NCBI GenBank assembly: GCA_905221605.1
Contig: CAJNDS010002349.1
Coordinates: 62,001-126,000, forward strand
Reading direction: 5' to 3'
DNA: 64,000 bases
Source of the DNA: Symbiodinium natans
Taxonomy: Eukaryota > Sar > Dinophyceae > Suessiales > Symbiodiniaceae
Positions 47,865 to 58,136 of the stretch are shown piece after piece; position 1 is the stretch's first letter; every line of letters begins with the position of its first letter. The notes beneath the pieces were generated by a model. It was not told where the DNA came from, did no database searches, and saw only the letters and a list, made by a program, of their open reading frames with translations. Position numbers and translations under genes: made by a program.

Positions 47865-49529
47865 GTGTTGGCTTTTGACTGCAAAACGTTCCACCTGCAT
47901 GTACAAGCTTTTGAAGGGCGCGGTGTCCAATACATTGCGAAAGTTCTGACCAACGTCTGCCTCACAAGATCTTGACGAAATGAAATTGGAGGGGACCATG
48001 GCCAGAAAGATAAGCCTCAAGGTTTTCTTTGCCACGTGGTGCTGGCTGATCAGGAGGAGGCAAAGGCAGGCCCTTGCAATGAAGTGGTCCGGATGCCTGG
48101 CCAGCTCGATGGCAAGTGTACAACATGGACGTCCTGAATGGCAACATTAACATGGCCAGCAGCACTGTCGCCAGCATCTTGCAGAAAATCCCAGCAAACG
48201 CGGCCTGAACTGCAGCTACGCCTTGCCTTTTATGCATCAGAAATTTTCACCGAACGCCAAGTCCACGGCCTTGAAGAACACCGGTGTTCTATGGACCCTA
48301 TGGACCCTATCCGGACGGCATCTAGTGAGGCTAATGAATGTCTAATGAGTGTCTAGTGAGTGTCTAATGTTTCGACTTGTTGGTTGACCCTGCCCGGTGT
48401 CGCTTCCAAAGCGCTTCATGCGCAGACCACATCTGTCAACCGAATGCTTCACCGCATACCAACTGTTTGTGCTATCATATGGTGCCGCGTGGACACGCAT
48501 GACATGGACACTGCCGGTGCCAATCGGCACTTGAGCACAACAAATTGTCGAGCTGGTGGCAACCGAAACCACTGCAGTGAAACTCAATGAGACCATGATG
48601 TAAGAGCATAACCCGAAGAAAGACGCCCAGAAGGGTTACAGTACGATTTCGGGAATCGGTTCCAAAAAGATGCACACCCCCCCCCCCCCCCCCCCCTCCC
48701 ACCACGCCCAAAGTATTTTACTTCGAACATCCCCACCCTGTCTTGATAGAGATACTCTGGGGTTGGGCACTCAACACAATCTTGGGGTTGGGCACTCGAG
48801 GGAGATTCTGGGGTTTTGGGGCTGGAAACACTGGGCACTGGGGTTGGGCCTCTGGGGTTGGGCACTGGAGACTCTGGGTGGGGCACACTTTGGGGTTGGG
48901 GAGACTCTGGGGTTGGGCCTCTGGGGTTCTCTGGGGAGCAGACCTGGCGAGGAGAAGAGTTCCGGGCAAGGAGAAAAGTTTGGGGGGAGGAGAAGAGTTG
49001 AGGTTAAAATCTAACAACCCCACACCGAGGGTGTGGAAAAAGAAGAATTGAAAAGGGCAAATTGGGTTTGTTCGATCAAGTGCGCTCTGGAGTCTGGAGG
49101 CGGTACGGGCTGTCAAAGCTCGCGCTTTGCAGGAAAGCCGGGTCAAGGTCAAGGAAAAGGCCCGCGCACACTATTGCATCCAGGGAAGCCGCTGCCGAGC
49201 AACCCTCAGGCGCTTGCTCCGACTCCGCCCCTTGCGGTTGTTGCCACAAGATCCCACGAGGGCACCTCGAATCTGCTCTTTCGGAGGCTGAGTGAGCACC
49301 ATACAAGGGTGTCGCGGGCAAAGTGTGGGCGGTGTGCCCGGGAAGCCCAGAAGGCTGCCATCCGCCCATGAGGTGATTGGCACTGCGCCTCGCAGAAATG
49401 GCTGGAGGGGCGCGGGCGCCGGCGGTCCGTAGGCCATGGCCTGCTGCGGAAACAGCCATGTAGTACACGTGGGCTGCTCGAGTCTCATAATTATGTCTCA
49501 GGTTGCTGTCAGGTCAAGGGCCTACCTTG
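47865..49529. other. intergenic, repeats only
   Basis: Includes an 11-bp repeat (AATGAGTGTCT-like, about 48325-48370), poly-C 48677-48696 and the minisatellite below. No gene supported. Confidence 0.4.
48711..48935. repeat. GGGTTGGGCACTC minisatellite, second locus
   Basis: Leader ATTTTACTTCGAACA followed by about nine degenerate CTCTGGGGTTGGGC units, next to a poly-C tract. Same family as 17094-17226. Confidence 0.88.
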
Positions 49530-49531
49530 TT

Positions 49532-50162
49532 TTTTTTTTTTTTCCTCGCACCTTTTTCTGCTGGTCAAGGCGGTCCCAGTGCAGCGCAACGGCAAGGCTC
49601 GCGAGCCTTCACGGGAGGCGGCTGGCAATGGGGGGAGGGATGGCGGAGTCGACGAGGACCTCGCTGAGGAGCGGGGGGTCCCCATCAACGTTGGCAGTGC
49701 CACCGAGCGGGAGCGAGAGAAGACTGGCGGCGAAAGTCCGCGCAGCTGCGAAGGAGATGAGGGACGACCAACGCAGCGTGAAGGCAGAGGTGGCTGCGGC
49801 CCGGCAGGTGGCAGGGACGGCCCGCGCCCGGCAGCGAGCAAGCAAGCGGACGAAGTTAGCGGCCTCATTGCTCCAGCGCCCTCCAACTTCAAGCGCAATG
49901 ACGGCGAGCCTGCAGCGGTGGGCACGGCAGAACTCTGGGTAGCTGCGCTCCTTGGCCCGCCTGGCTGCCTGGAGGGCTGCACCAGCAGTTTGGCCCCTGA
50001 CCCTGCGCGGGGCACCAGCAGCGGTGAGGGGAGAGACCAGGGTGGTGTCAACCGCGACCTGGGCACCCCCCCACAGAGGCAGGCCGTTGGCGATCACCTC
50101 AATGCGCCTGTCATCCTGACGGACGGGGTCGAGATTGAGATCTCGGACGAGGACATTGAGGG
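49532..50162 (-). mobile_element. 5'-truncated non-LTR retroelement copy A
   Basis: Holds only the C-terminal nuclease-like end of the element protein (IANGLPLWGGAQVAVDTT) and 3' region, with a 14-nt poly-A tail on the minus strand (T-run 49530-49543). The 8-bp ACCTTGTT occurs at both ends (49524-49531 and 50163-50170), a target-site duplication. Near-identical to the 3' part of copy B, so both are recent. Confidence 0.85.
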
Positions 50163-50327
50163 ACCTTGTTCACCCCCGCAGGTCCCTGACTCCCGCTAAG
50201 TATACAAACGGCGGGCTCACCTTAGCAGCACCCCGCGGAGTCGACGAGTTCAATGACATCAGCGGGGCTACCCCGTCCTGCCAGCTAGGCAGCGCTGGCA
50301 TCGTCCACACGCCGAGGGCGGCCCTTT

Positions 50328-52044
50328 TTTTTTTTTCCCCCTCGCACCTTTTTCTGCTGGTCAAGGCGGTCCCAGTGCAGCGCAACGGCAAGGCTCGCAA
50401 ACCTTCACGGGAGGCGGCTGGCAATGGGGGGAGGGATGGCGGAGTCGACGAGGACCTCGCTGAGGAGCGGGGGGTCCCCATCAACGCTGGCAGTGCCACC
50501 GAGCGGGAGCGACAGAAGACTGGCGGCGAAAGTCCGCGCAGCTGCGAAGGAGATGAGGGACGACCAACGCAGCGTGAAGGCAGAGGTGGCTGCGGCCCGG
50601 CAGGTGGCAGGGACGGCCCGCGCCCGGCAGCGAGCAAGCAAGCGGACGAAGTTAGCGGCCTCATTGCTCCAGCGCCCTCCAACTTCAAGCGCAATGACGG
50701 CGAGCCTGCAGCGGTGGGCACGGCAGAACTCTGGGTAGCTGCGCTCCTTGGCCCGCCTGGCTGCCTGGAGGGCTGCACCAGCAGTTTGGCCCCTGACCCT
50801 GCGCGGGGCACCAGCAGCGGTGAGGGGAGAGACCAGGGTGGTGTCAACCGCGACCTGGGCACCCCCCCACAGAGGCAGGCCGTTGGCGATCACCTCAATG
50901 CGCCTGTCATCCTGACGGACGGGGTCGAGATTGAGATCTCGGACGAGGACATTGAGGGCAACCGTCGCCCCTGCTTCTCTGCAAACCCGGGCGGTCGCTC
51001 GCTCCAGCGGGCCAGCACGTGCGCGCAGGACGCCTGAGCGCGGACACGCAGCGCGGTGATCGCCAAAAGGGTCTTGTCTTGCTTGGCATCGGCATCTGGC
51101 AGCCGTGAGGGGCAGGGGGAGGCGGAGCCTGCGCAAGAGGAGCACGCGAAAAATCGGCGATGCCAAGGAAAACTCAGGCAAGGTGGGGCGGGCAACGAAA
51201 ACTCGCGCAGCATGCGGACCGGCTTGCGAGAGCAGCAGGGCAGCGGAGGCCGAATCTGCTTCGCGTAAGTGGGCACGGTGAGCGAAGTCATCGACTGCCT
51301 GGGAAGCGGGGCGCTGCCACCCACGCGTGAGGTCGAGGGATCCGTCCTCATCGGGCTGAGACGGGGCTTCACCCTGAAGCAGCTGGGCCCAGTCAGGAGG
51401 CTCGAACCCGATGGCCTGCAGGGATGAGCGGGCAAGGCGCAAGGTTTCGAGGGCAGGGGGGGCCGCGCAGTCGGCTTCAAGGGCGGCAATGAGCTCATGA
51501 GCATGGGCGGCATCACGCCGAGCAATGGCTCGCAGCGAGTCGGCCCAGTAGGCCGCAGGCGCGTGCCTGGCGGCACTCCGCAGACCCAAACCACCATGCC
51601 GCAAAGCAAGCTGCGCACGGGCCTGCGCGGTCTCCGGCAAGGCAGTCCCGGCGTCAGCATACAAGAGTGACTGGAGGCAGCCGAGGACTGCAGCGTCATG
51701 GCTCGCTGCATACCCTCGCGTGTCATCGAGCGGCAGGGTCCGGATGGCATACTGCGAGCGCGGCGCAGCACAGCAAGAGAGCAGCAGCCACGCAACCTGG
51801 GAGTCCTGGAGCTGTGGGAGGGCGTCCAGCAGCTTGGCCTGTCGCGCCAGGACATCATGCAAGTGGGCATCGACAAACTCCCGGGTACCGAATGGGACAC
51901 CGAGTGCGACAAGACCGCGCTGCGCCGGGGGGAGCGAGAGGTCGCCAACCCAAACTGGAGAGTCCGGGGCGAGAGCAAGCACGCCCGGCGGCAAGGTGCC
52001 AGCAGCATTCCAGACCCTGGTTTTGGCAGCATTTAGTTTGAGGC
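50328..52044 (-). mobile_element. 5'-truncated non-LTR retroelement copy B
   Basis: Begins inside the reverse transcriptase just past the catalytic YxDD, at LKLNAAKTRVWN, and continues unbroken through thumb, a Cys-His knuckle (CRCQ ... FGDHRAACP) and a C-terminal region with RRIEVIANG and VAVDTTLVSPLT, which fits the restriction-like endonuclease fold of early-branching non-LTR elements. It ends in poly-A (T-run 50325-50336). The 12-bp duplication GGGCGGCCCTTT lies at 50316-50327 and 52045-52056. The frame is intact over ~560 codons, so the insertion is young, but without most of its reverse transcriptase it cannot move alone. It landed in older element debris (copy C). Confidence 0.88.
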
Positions 52045-52056
52045 GGGCGGCCCTTT

Positions 52057-52480
52057 GGCAAACCCCACCAACGCCGCCTTGCGGAGGCGCGCAGGGCAGC
52101 AAGTGCTGGCCTTCATCGCCCCATCGTCCGCGACGCGCCGTTGTGGACCGCCCCGCAAAAGCTCGGGATAGCGCGCCTGCTTGCCACGGCGCACGGCCGC
52201 CAATGCGGCCCCGCGCCGTAAAAAAAAAAGTCACGCGCGTCGGCCCGCGTCGGCACTCAGGACTGGGCGACCTGCTCGTCAGGGGCGAGACCAGCGTCGC
52301 ATCACAACACAGCGCCTCACCGCCCAGCGTCGTGGTTCGGGCCAGCCACTGCTGTGGCACCACCCTCAGCCCCGACCGCTTCGCGCGCGACTTGCACCCT
52401 CGCACGCTTGAGGATGCGACGAGGCAGTAAGGCAGTAAGCCCGTGCGCGGGCAGGCGACGAAGTGGTCACCTAGCATGGC
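52057..52480 (-). mobile_element. retroelement fragment C (older, host of B)
   Basis: Encodes the GDHFVACPRTGLL knuckle and PQQWLARTT / CCDATLVSPL nuclease region of a different subfamily, then loses frame. The 5' parts are missing. Confidence 0.75.
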
Positions 52481-52889
52481 AGCCGAGCGCGCCCGTCACC
52501 ACACACCACATATTACACCAGTGGAACACGGTGTTGGGAAGCTTTGCGACGGCCTACATGGGTTAGACGTGCTTTGAAGTGGCAGCCGGTGGGGCGGCCT
52601 AACCCTGGTAGACGCTGCAGCATGTGGATGACTTGCCTGGACAACTTCGCTCGCTTCCGATGCTGGGCCAACTGGGAAACAGCAGCTATGAACAACAATG
52701 TGTGGAATGAATCACGCTACGATTTTTAACAAATTTGTGATGGGGCAGGAATCTGCATAAAAGGAGCCTGTAGAACGTTTCATCTGTACCCTAAAGGGGA
52801 CGCCTTCGGGCGATCAGGTCTCGACTCGACGCTAAAGGACCTTAGAAAGAATACATTCTTTTGTTGGTGCTCGCTTCTTTTCCATCCGC

Positions 52890-54242
52890 AGAAGTCCGGT
52901 CGGGGCCTATGCCGCCATGTTCTGTTTTGGTTTTTTTTTTTTTTTTTTTTCGCGCGCCTTTTTCCGCAGCCTGTCATAGCGGGGGTCGGGTCGGGAGGGA
53001 GGGGCCTCACCGCCGCGGCGGCACGCGGCTGGCGGGCGGGGGGCGATCCCAGCGACCATCGGCCAGGACCTCGTGCAGCTCAGGCGCGGCATCATCGCCG
53101 TTGCTCTCACCTGCAAGGGGCAGCTCGAGCAAGGAAGATGCGAACGCGCGCTGGGCCGCAACGGCCAGGAGCGCCGCCCATCGCGCCACCCAGGCGGTCT
53201 GAGCCGCCGGTCGGAGGTGCGCTGGGATGGTGGCAGCTCGGTGGCGGGCCAGGAGGCGCAGGAAGGTGGCTGCTTCCGTGCCAAAGCGCCCACCCACTTC
53301 CAGGGCAATGACGACCAGGCGGCACCGCCGGGCACGGAGGAGCTCGGGGTACGTGCCATGTCGCTTGCGCCGCGCTGCTGCGGTGACAGAGCGCCCCGGC
53401 TCAACGTCAGCCCGCGGGTGGGGCTCGCCCGTACGTGTGAGCGGGGAGACGAGCGTGGCGTCAACCGCGAGCTGCGAGCCGTGCCAAAGGGACAAGCCGT
53501 TGGCCACGACTTCGATGCGCCTGTCATCTGCGACGGGCACGTCGATGTTCATGTCGGCAACGCGGACGTTGCGAGCGACACGCGCACCGGCTTCGCGGCA
53601 AACCCGCGCAACGGCGCGCTCAAGTGGCCCTGCACGCGCGGCGAGCACGCCGCTGGTAGCGCACGCGGCACGGTGGTCCCCGAAAGTGTCGAGCCTGCCA
53701 CGACAGCTGCACGTGCGGGGGGCGAGTGGCAGGGGCAGGCGCAGGCGCCGCAGGAGCAGAATGCGGAACTGCGCATTCGGAATGGACACGGCCTCGTGCG
53801 TGGGCGCGACGGTGATGGCTCGGGCAGAGTGTGGCCCAGCCTGCGACAGCAGCAGCGCACGGGACGCAAGGGTGAGGTCAGAAAGATGCGTCTCGCACGC
53901 GCGCTCGTCGCACGCTCCGGCAGCTTGGCGCTGCCATCCCCGCAGGGCATCACCTGGCTCGAAAGCGCAGCCGCGCGCTGGCGGCGCGTCCGAGGCGTCA
54001 AGCAGGGAAGCCCACGCCGGCGCGTCGTAGCCGATGGCGCGAAAGGCATCGCGTGCCTGATTCGCAGCGGCCGCCGCGGGCAAGGGCACATGGCCCTGCA
54101 AGGCATGGAGCAGCCGGTCTGCAGTTTTGGTTTGCAGCCTGCTCTCCGGGACCTGCAGCGCGACCTCCGGGAGGACCTCGGAGAGCGCGTCTTCGCGTAC
54201 CTTGATGATGTCACACTGCTGGCGTCACCTCAACGTGTCTGA
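52890..54242 (+). pseudogene. reverse transcriptase fragment split by element D
   Basis: On the plus strand, 52890-52933 (AYAAMFCFG) and 54134-54242 (LQPALRDLQRDL, then catalytic FAYLDDVTLL) form one frame if element D and one copy of its 10-bp duplication are ignored. This is the palm of a non-LTR-type reverse transcriptase, orientation opposite to the surrounding elements. Upstream and downstream parts are degenerate. Confidence 0.7.
52934..54123 (-). mobile_element. 5'-truncated non-LTR retroelement copy D
   Basis: A 364-codon frame (53007-54101) holds the thumb, the knuckle CSCRGRLDTFGDHRAAC and the nuclease-like end (RRIEVVANGLSLW, LAVDATLVSPLT). A 20-nt poly-A tail sits at 52931-52950. 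The 10-bp GTTTTGGTTT lies at 52924-52933 and 54124-54133. Related to B but clearly diverged. Inserted into the plus-strand reverse transcriptase fragment. Confidence 0.87.
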
Positions 54243-54304
54243 GCAACTGAGCCTCCGGCAAGTGCACTGGCCTGCCTTGACTTGAGGCAAGCTGTTGCAG
54301 CACA

Positions 54305-55288
54305 TTAAGTGCATGCACAAGTTCTTGCGGGGAGACTGGGGGGGCGGTGCGGAGGGCGTGGGCTGCCTGGGCCCAGCTTGCCCCATAGTGTGGATGGGTC
54401 TCCCACGCCCTCTCGGAGCATGCAGAAGTTGGACAAAAAGCCAGCTATGCGTCGGGCCTCGTGGAGCTGATGCATCCGGGGGGCCTTGCGTGTACCACGA
54501 GGCTGCACGTGTTTGCCGCGCTTGCGCAACGCCGTCCGCAGGGCAATCAGGCGCGGGGGCCGCCAGACGTTCACGGGGGCAGTCCAGAATCTGTGGCCGC
54601 ACACCCACCCACGTGTTCCCTCGCGGAGGTCGATGGCGAGCCGCCTTGGGCCGTGTGTGGCGCACACAGGTTGCTGAGGGAGTTGGTTGAGCATGGGGTG
54701 GGTTTCATCGATCGTGGCATTGCAGCGCAAGCACACCCACTCCGGAACCCAGGCATTGGCCTCGCGCCGATAAACCGGAGCCCAGTGCATGTGGCGGTCG
54801 GGGAGCTCTTCCCACGCGTCGTCGGATGACGCGTGCACAGGGTCAGCAAGGTAAATGCGGGGGACAGCAAAATGGCAGCACGTGGGGCGGAGGTCCTGGG
54901 GCGGTGGCCTGGCGGTGTTGCGTGCTGGCTGTGTCCCGGACAGGGGCAGGCGGAGGTGGTGCCACCCCTTCCCGCTGACAAGCACCCGTGAACGCTGCAG
55001 CGGCGTCAGGCGGCCACTCAGCTCGGCAGGCGGGACAGCGCAACTCAACGACATTGGCAACGAGGTGCGCCGCGCAACCCAGGTGTAATGCGTGCTGGCA
55101 ACGCGGCCATCGAAACAGCGCCTCCGGTCCGCGAGAATCAGGCGGTAGGTCGCACAAGCACACAGGGCATGCATCCACGGCGGGGCAAGCAGGGGGGGAA
55201 GGGGGCCCCTGGCCCCAGGAGCCTGGCCACAAAGTGGGGCAAGGCTGCTTTCAGGCGGCGTGCAATCGGAAAGGGACTCCGGTGTCAT
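54305..55288 (-). pseudogene. frameshifted RING-finger segment of a retroelement-like gene
   Basis: One minus frame (54843-55232) encodes a RING-H2-like finger: CPVCLCDL, then RCQHALHLGC, then CPAC. A second frame (54305 to about 54930) continues with RIYLADPVHASSDD, EWVCLRC, CATHGPRRLAIDLREGTRGW, a second Cys-rich module. A frameshift near 54900-54960 separates them. In dinoflagellate retroelement ORFs, as I recall them, such Cys-rich modules precede the reverse transcriptase, so this is probably the 5' portion of an element, now broken. The spliced-leader relict lies ~500 bp upstream on the same strand. Confidence 0.6.
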
Positions 55289-55749
55289 GGGGTGTGCATT
55301 GCGGAGGGAAAGGCGGACTTACACCCAGAGCCTTAGGGCAGTGCCAGATGGTAGCCCGGATGGCGCCGGGGGGTCAATGCTTATTGTAGTTTGCCCAAAC
55401 TAGGTTTGGTGCGAAAGCGCGTAGACGATGGACAGCAACTAGGACCAGGGCAGCCTCAACCGCTGATGGGAGGCGCAGGACCTGCACAGGGAGGGCGCGA
55501 AAAGCAGAGCCGGGCTGTCTCCACCAAGGGGGACTGGATGCCGCGAAGGCAGGGCCAGACTGTCCCAAGGAAGGAACCGGATGCTTGGCACTATGGCTTG
55601 GAGCGACTACGAGGCCCCCCAGCTGCGCGTCAACACGCCCAGGGGCGGCCAGCAGGTCTCCCAGCTGCGCACACAGGCGCCCAAGGACAACCTGACCCGC
55701 GTGAAGTGGCTCTACGGTGGCGCCGCCTGTGAGATTTAAGACGCATGTG

Positions 55750-55786
55750 CTTGAGCCAAAATGGCTTGAGCCAAAATGGCTACGGC
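55750..55786 (-). other. tandem dinoflagellate spliced-leader relict
   Basis: On minus, the complete 22-nt leader (55786-55765, GCCGTAGCC...GCTCAAG) is followed directly by a 15-nt copy lacking its first bases (55764-55750, CCATTTTGGCTCAAG). This full-plus-truncated order is the known signature of mRNAs that were trans-spliced, reverse-transcribed into the genome, transcribed and trans-spliced again, then reinserted. It is not an SL RNA gene, since no GT donor follows the leader. The frame downstream (to 55374) is open but unrecognised. Confidence 0.95.
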
Positions 55787-56254
55787 GCTCTTTCTTTTCA
55801 CTGCAGCTTTGCTCGCAAACGCTCGTCAAGCTCTCGTACCGCCGCAACACAAGTCCTGTCCACGACGGGGCGCGGTGGGCTGTGAAGTCGCGGATGATGT
55901 GAGCTTTATCGTCGGTGTGAACGAGGTCACTGCCAGACAAGCACGAGTGCTGCAACGCCTTCCAGAGATGCTCGCTTTTATTGTCCTTATGTTGAGAACA
56001 CGTGATGAGGGCCTCGGTAGAGCACTTGGAGCACACGACCAGAAGGTCTTCGCGGCGCTCCCTGTCGGTGGCCATCGAGAGAAAGAACCTTTGTCGCTCC
56101 AGGAGGGTGGGGGAGGGGGGCTTGATGCTAGCGTTTTCTGCGTCCCCAACAACAGCGTGGTGTGGGGGTGGGGGGGGGAGGGAGTGACAATAGTGTGTTC
56201 CATGTGCTGCTCAACAACACAAGACGAAGATGAACGTGCTACGAGTAGCAGCTC
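55787..56254. other. unassigned sequence between relict and retroelement debris
   Basis: The minus frame 55787-56075 has Cys pairs (CSKCS) and charged residues but no known domain. A G-run lies near 56110-56180. Confidence 0.35.
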
Positions 56255-57390
56255 CTAGCAAAACACGCTGTGTGTGCTCTGCATTGTTTTGAGCCTCTGT
56301 ATGCAGTTCTGTTGTTGTCCCGGACCTGCTTCCTCCGCAGCAGCATTCGGTCCGCCAACCCCAATGTCCGCAGCAGAGCTCGGGTCTGGCTGGAACGCGG
56401 CGATGTTTGGCGGTTCCTCCACTGCTGCGTTCCGAACACGGATCTTGCCTTGGTCTGGGTTGCGCCCAGTGGTCCCAGAGCGCATCGCTGAGCGCGCCAT
56501 ACAGGGTAGAAATGCGATCAGGGGCGCTGACGATGTAAGTATCATCGAAAAAAAAAAACACTCGCTTGGCTCCAGCGCTGACGCGAAATGGTGGAGGGCG
56601 TCGTGCTGGGCTACTGCGTCGTGCGGAGGCATGAGGGGGTCACCTAGCTTTCCCACGTGCTCGGTCCGTGCGTCGTCAGTCCAGACGGAACTGCTTTCGC
56701 TGCCGTAAAACTGGCGAGCAAACAAAGCCGAGGCCGGGATCGTAACCCCTCGAGCACGGCCTGAAACATGGTCGAACGCACCAACAGCGTCGACCGACAG
56801 GATCCAACAACACAGCTGGTGCAGGGGTGGCACTCCGTGGTGCAGCCTGGAGCGCGTCGGCGAAGTGTTGGGCCAAGGTGTGGGCGACAAGGCGGCGAAA
56901 CACATCTCCGAGGACTAGGTCACGCACACGGCCATTCGGCTTCCACAGTCGACCAATACGCACGGCTGCCAGATGCTGCCAGCACGGGCGCCAGCATTGG
57001 CGAACCATAGCGTGGAGCAAGGTGAGGTCGCCAGGTTCGTTTAACATGAAACGAAGATGCTCGTTCGTCAACCATGCCGCGCTCCGCGCACCTTTTTCCC
57101 AAGTCCAGCGCCGTCTCAGCCCTACAGATCGCCTGCAGCCAGCACGCACATCGCCTGCACGGCTACGGGCGCAGCGGCAGGCGACTTGGGCTCGCGGGGC
57201 CCGTGAGCGCCAGGCCTGCTCCAGAGCCATGCTGGCGACGGCCAGCACCCGTAATATATGCCCCACCAACATCGGGAGCAGCCCCAGCGGCCGCGCGGCG
57301 AAGAGCGGGCGGCGCTCTCTGCGACCGGACGCGCAGGAGTTGGCCAGCTCGCATGCAGCACAACGCGCCTCCTCGCGGCGTGGCGCCATA
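56255..57390 (-). pseudogene. degenerate reverse transcriptase of a non-LTR element
   Basis: In order: NEHLRFML, fingers RLWKPNGRVRDLVLGDVFRRLV, palm LSVDAVGAFDHV, GKLGDPLMP, then FFDDTYIVS in a shifted frame across an A-run near 56550, then QGKIRVRNA in yet another frame. At least two frameshifts, so inactive. Confidence 0.8.
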
Positions 57391-57394
57391 GACG

Positions 57395-58136
57395 ACTAGG
57401 TCGAGCCGTCTGCGGTCATTAGCCGGCACTCCCGGCGCACTAGTGTGCACCAGCCACTGTTGGGGGATGACTTGCCCCTCGGAACCGACCGCCTCGGGGG
57501 CTACGCGAACCCAGGCTCGCTCGACGGTTTTCGCGCGTCGTGCCAACAACCCCGTGCGGGGGCAGGCCAAGGCGTGGTCCCCATACTCGTCGACCTGTTG
57601 GCCGCAACCCGGGCGTGGGCCGCAGCGGTTGGGGCGAAGCGGCAGGGGCAAACGCAAACGGCGCCCCAATGCGAGCTGCATGGCTTGCGGGGCGAGAGTA
57701 AGTGCTGCAGCTTCGTGCCGAGAGCCAGGCACCTGCGCGCGGCCCGCCTTGCGAGCGTAGCAGGCTTGGGATGCTGGCAGCAAAGCCGGCAGCAGCACGC
57801 GATCGCCATAGTAGAGGTTTCGAGTCCACGTCGCGTGGAACTGCCAGCCATGCGGCCAGTCTTCCGGGCCTGCATCACGGGGCTTCCGCCGCAGTCAGCA
57901 CCTGCGAGCCCGGGAAAGCTCGCCTTGGCGGACTTTTGCGCACGCCTGGTGTCGCTTATGCTCGGAAACCTCGTCAGGCGGAAGCTCCGGTTTGTGGGCC
58001 GAGGGGCGCTGCCGGGACCTAGGCTGTGGAATGCGGCAGCGCGGCCAAGCAATTCGGAGAACTGTGGCGCCGCCCGCGTCAGCAGCATGCGTGGCACGCA
58101 CTCTGGCGTGGCACGAGCACGGCCGGCTGGCTGCAA
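57395..58136 (-). pseudogene. C-terminal region of another non-LTR element copy
   Basis: Contains ALGRRLRLPLPLRPN, the knuckle GPRPGCGQQVDEYGDHALACP, and PQQWLVHTSAPGVPANDRRR then DLVVYGATPRGGALCC of the nuclease-like end. It breaks off before the usual 3' end and abuts the reverse transcriptase fragment downstream, so two truncated copies are joined. Frames shift upstream of 57800. Confidence 0.75.

Noticed and set aside
53073-54123. 389-codon plus-strand frame over element D
   Set aside because: Most of it is antisense to the element protein. Only the end after 54133 is real coding sequence (reverse transcriptase).
52934-54242. Twin-priming inversion of a single retroelement
   Set aside because: First considered because an RT motif lies in opposite orientation. 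The 10-bp duplication GTTTTGGTTT places the border at 54123/54124, so the RT piece is the pre-existing target, not an inverted 5' end.
55750-55786. Spliced-leader RNA gene
   Set aside because: An SL RNA gene would have a GT donor right after CTCAAG; here a second truncated leader follows.
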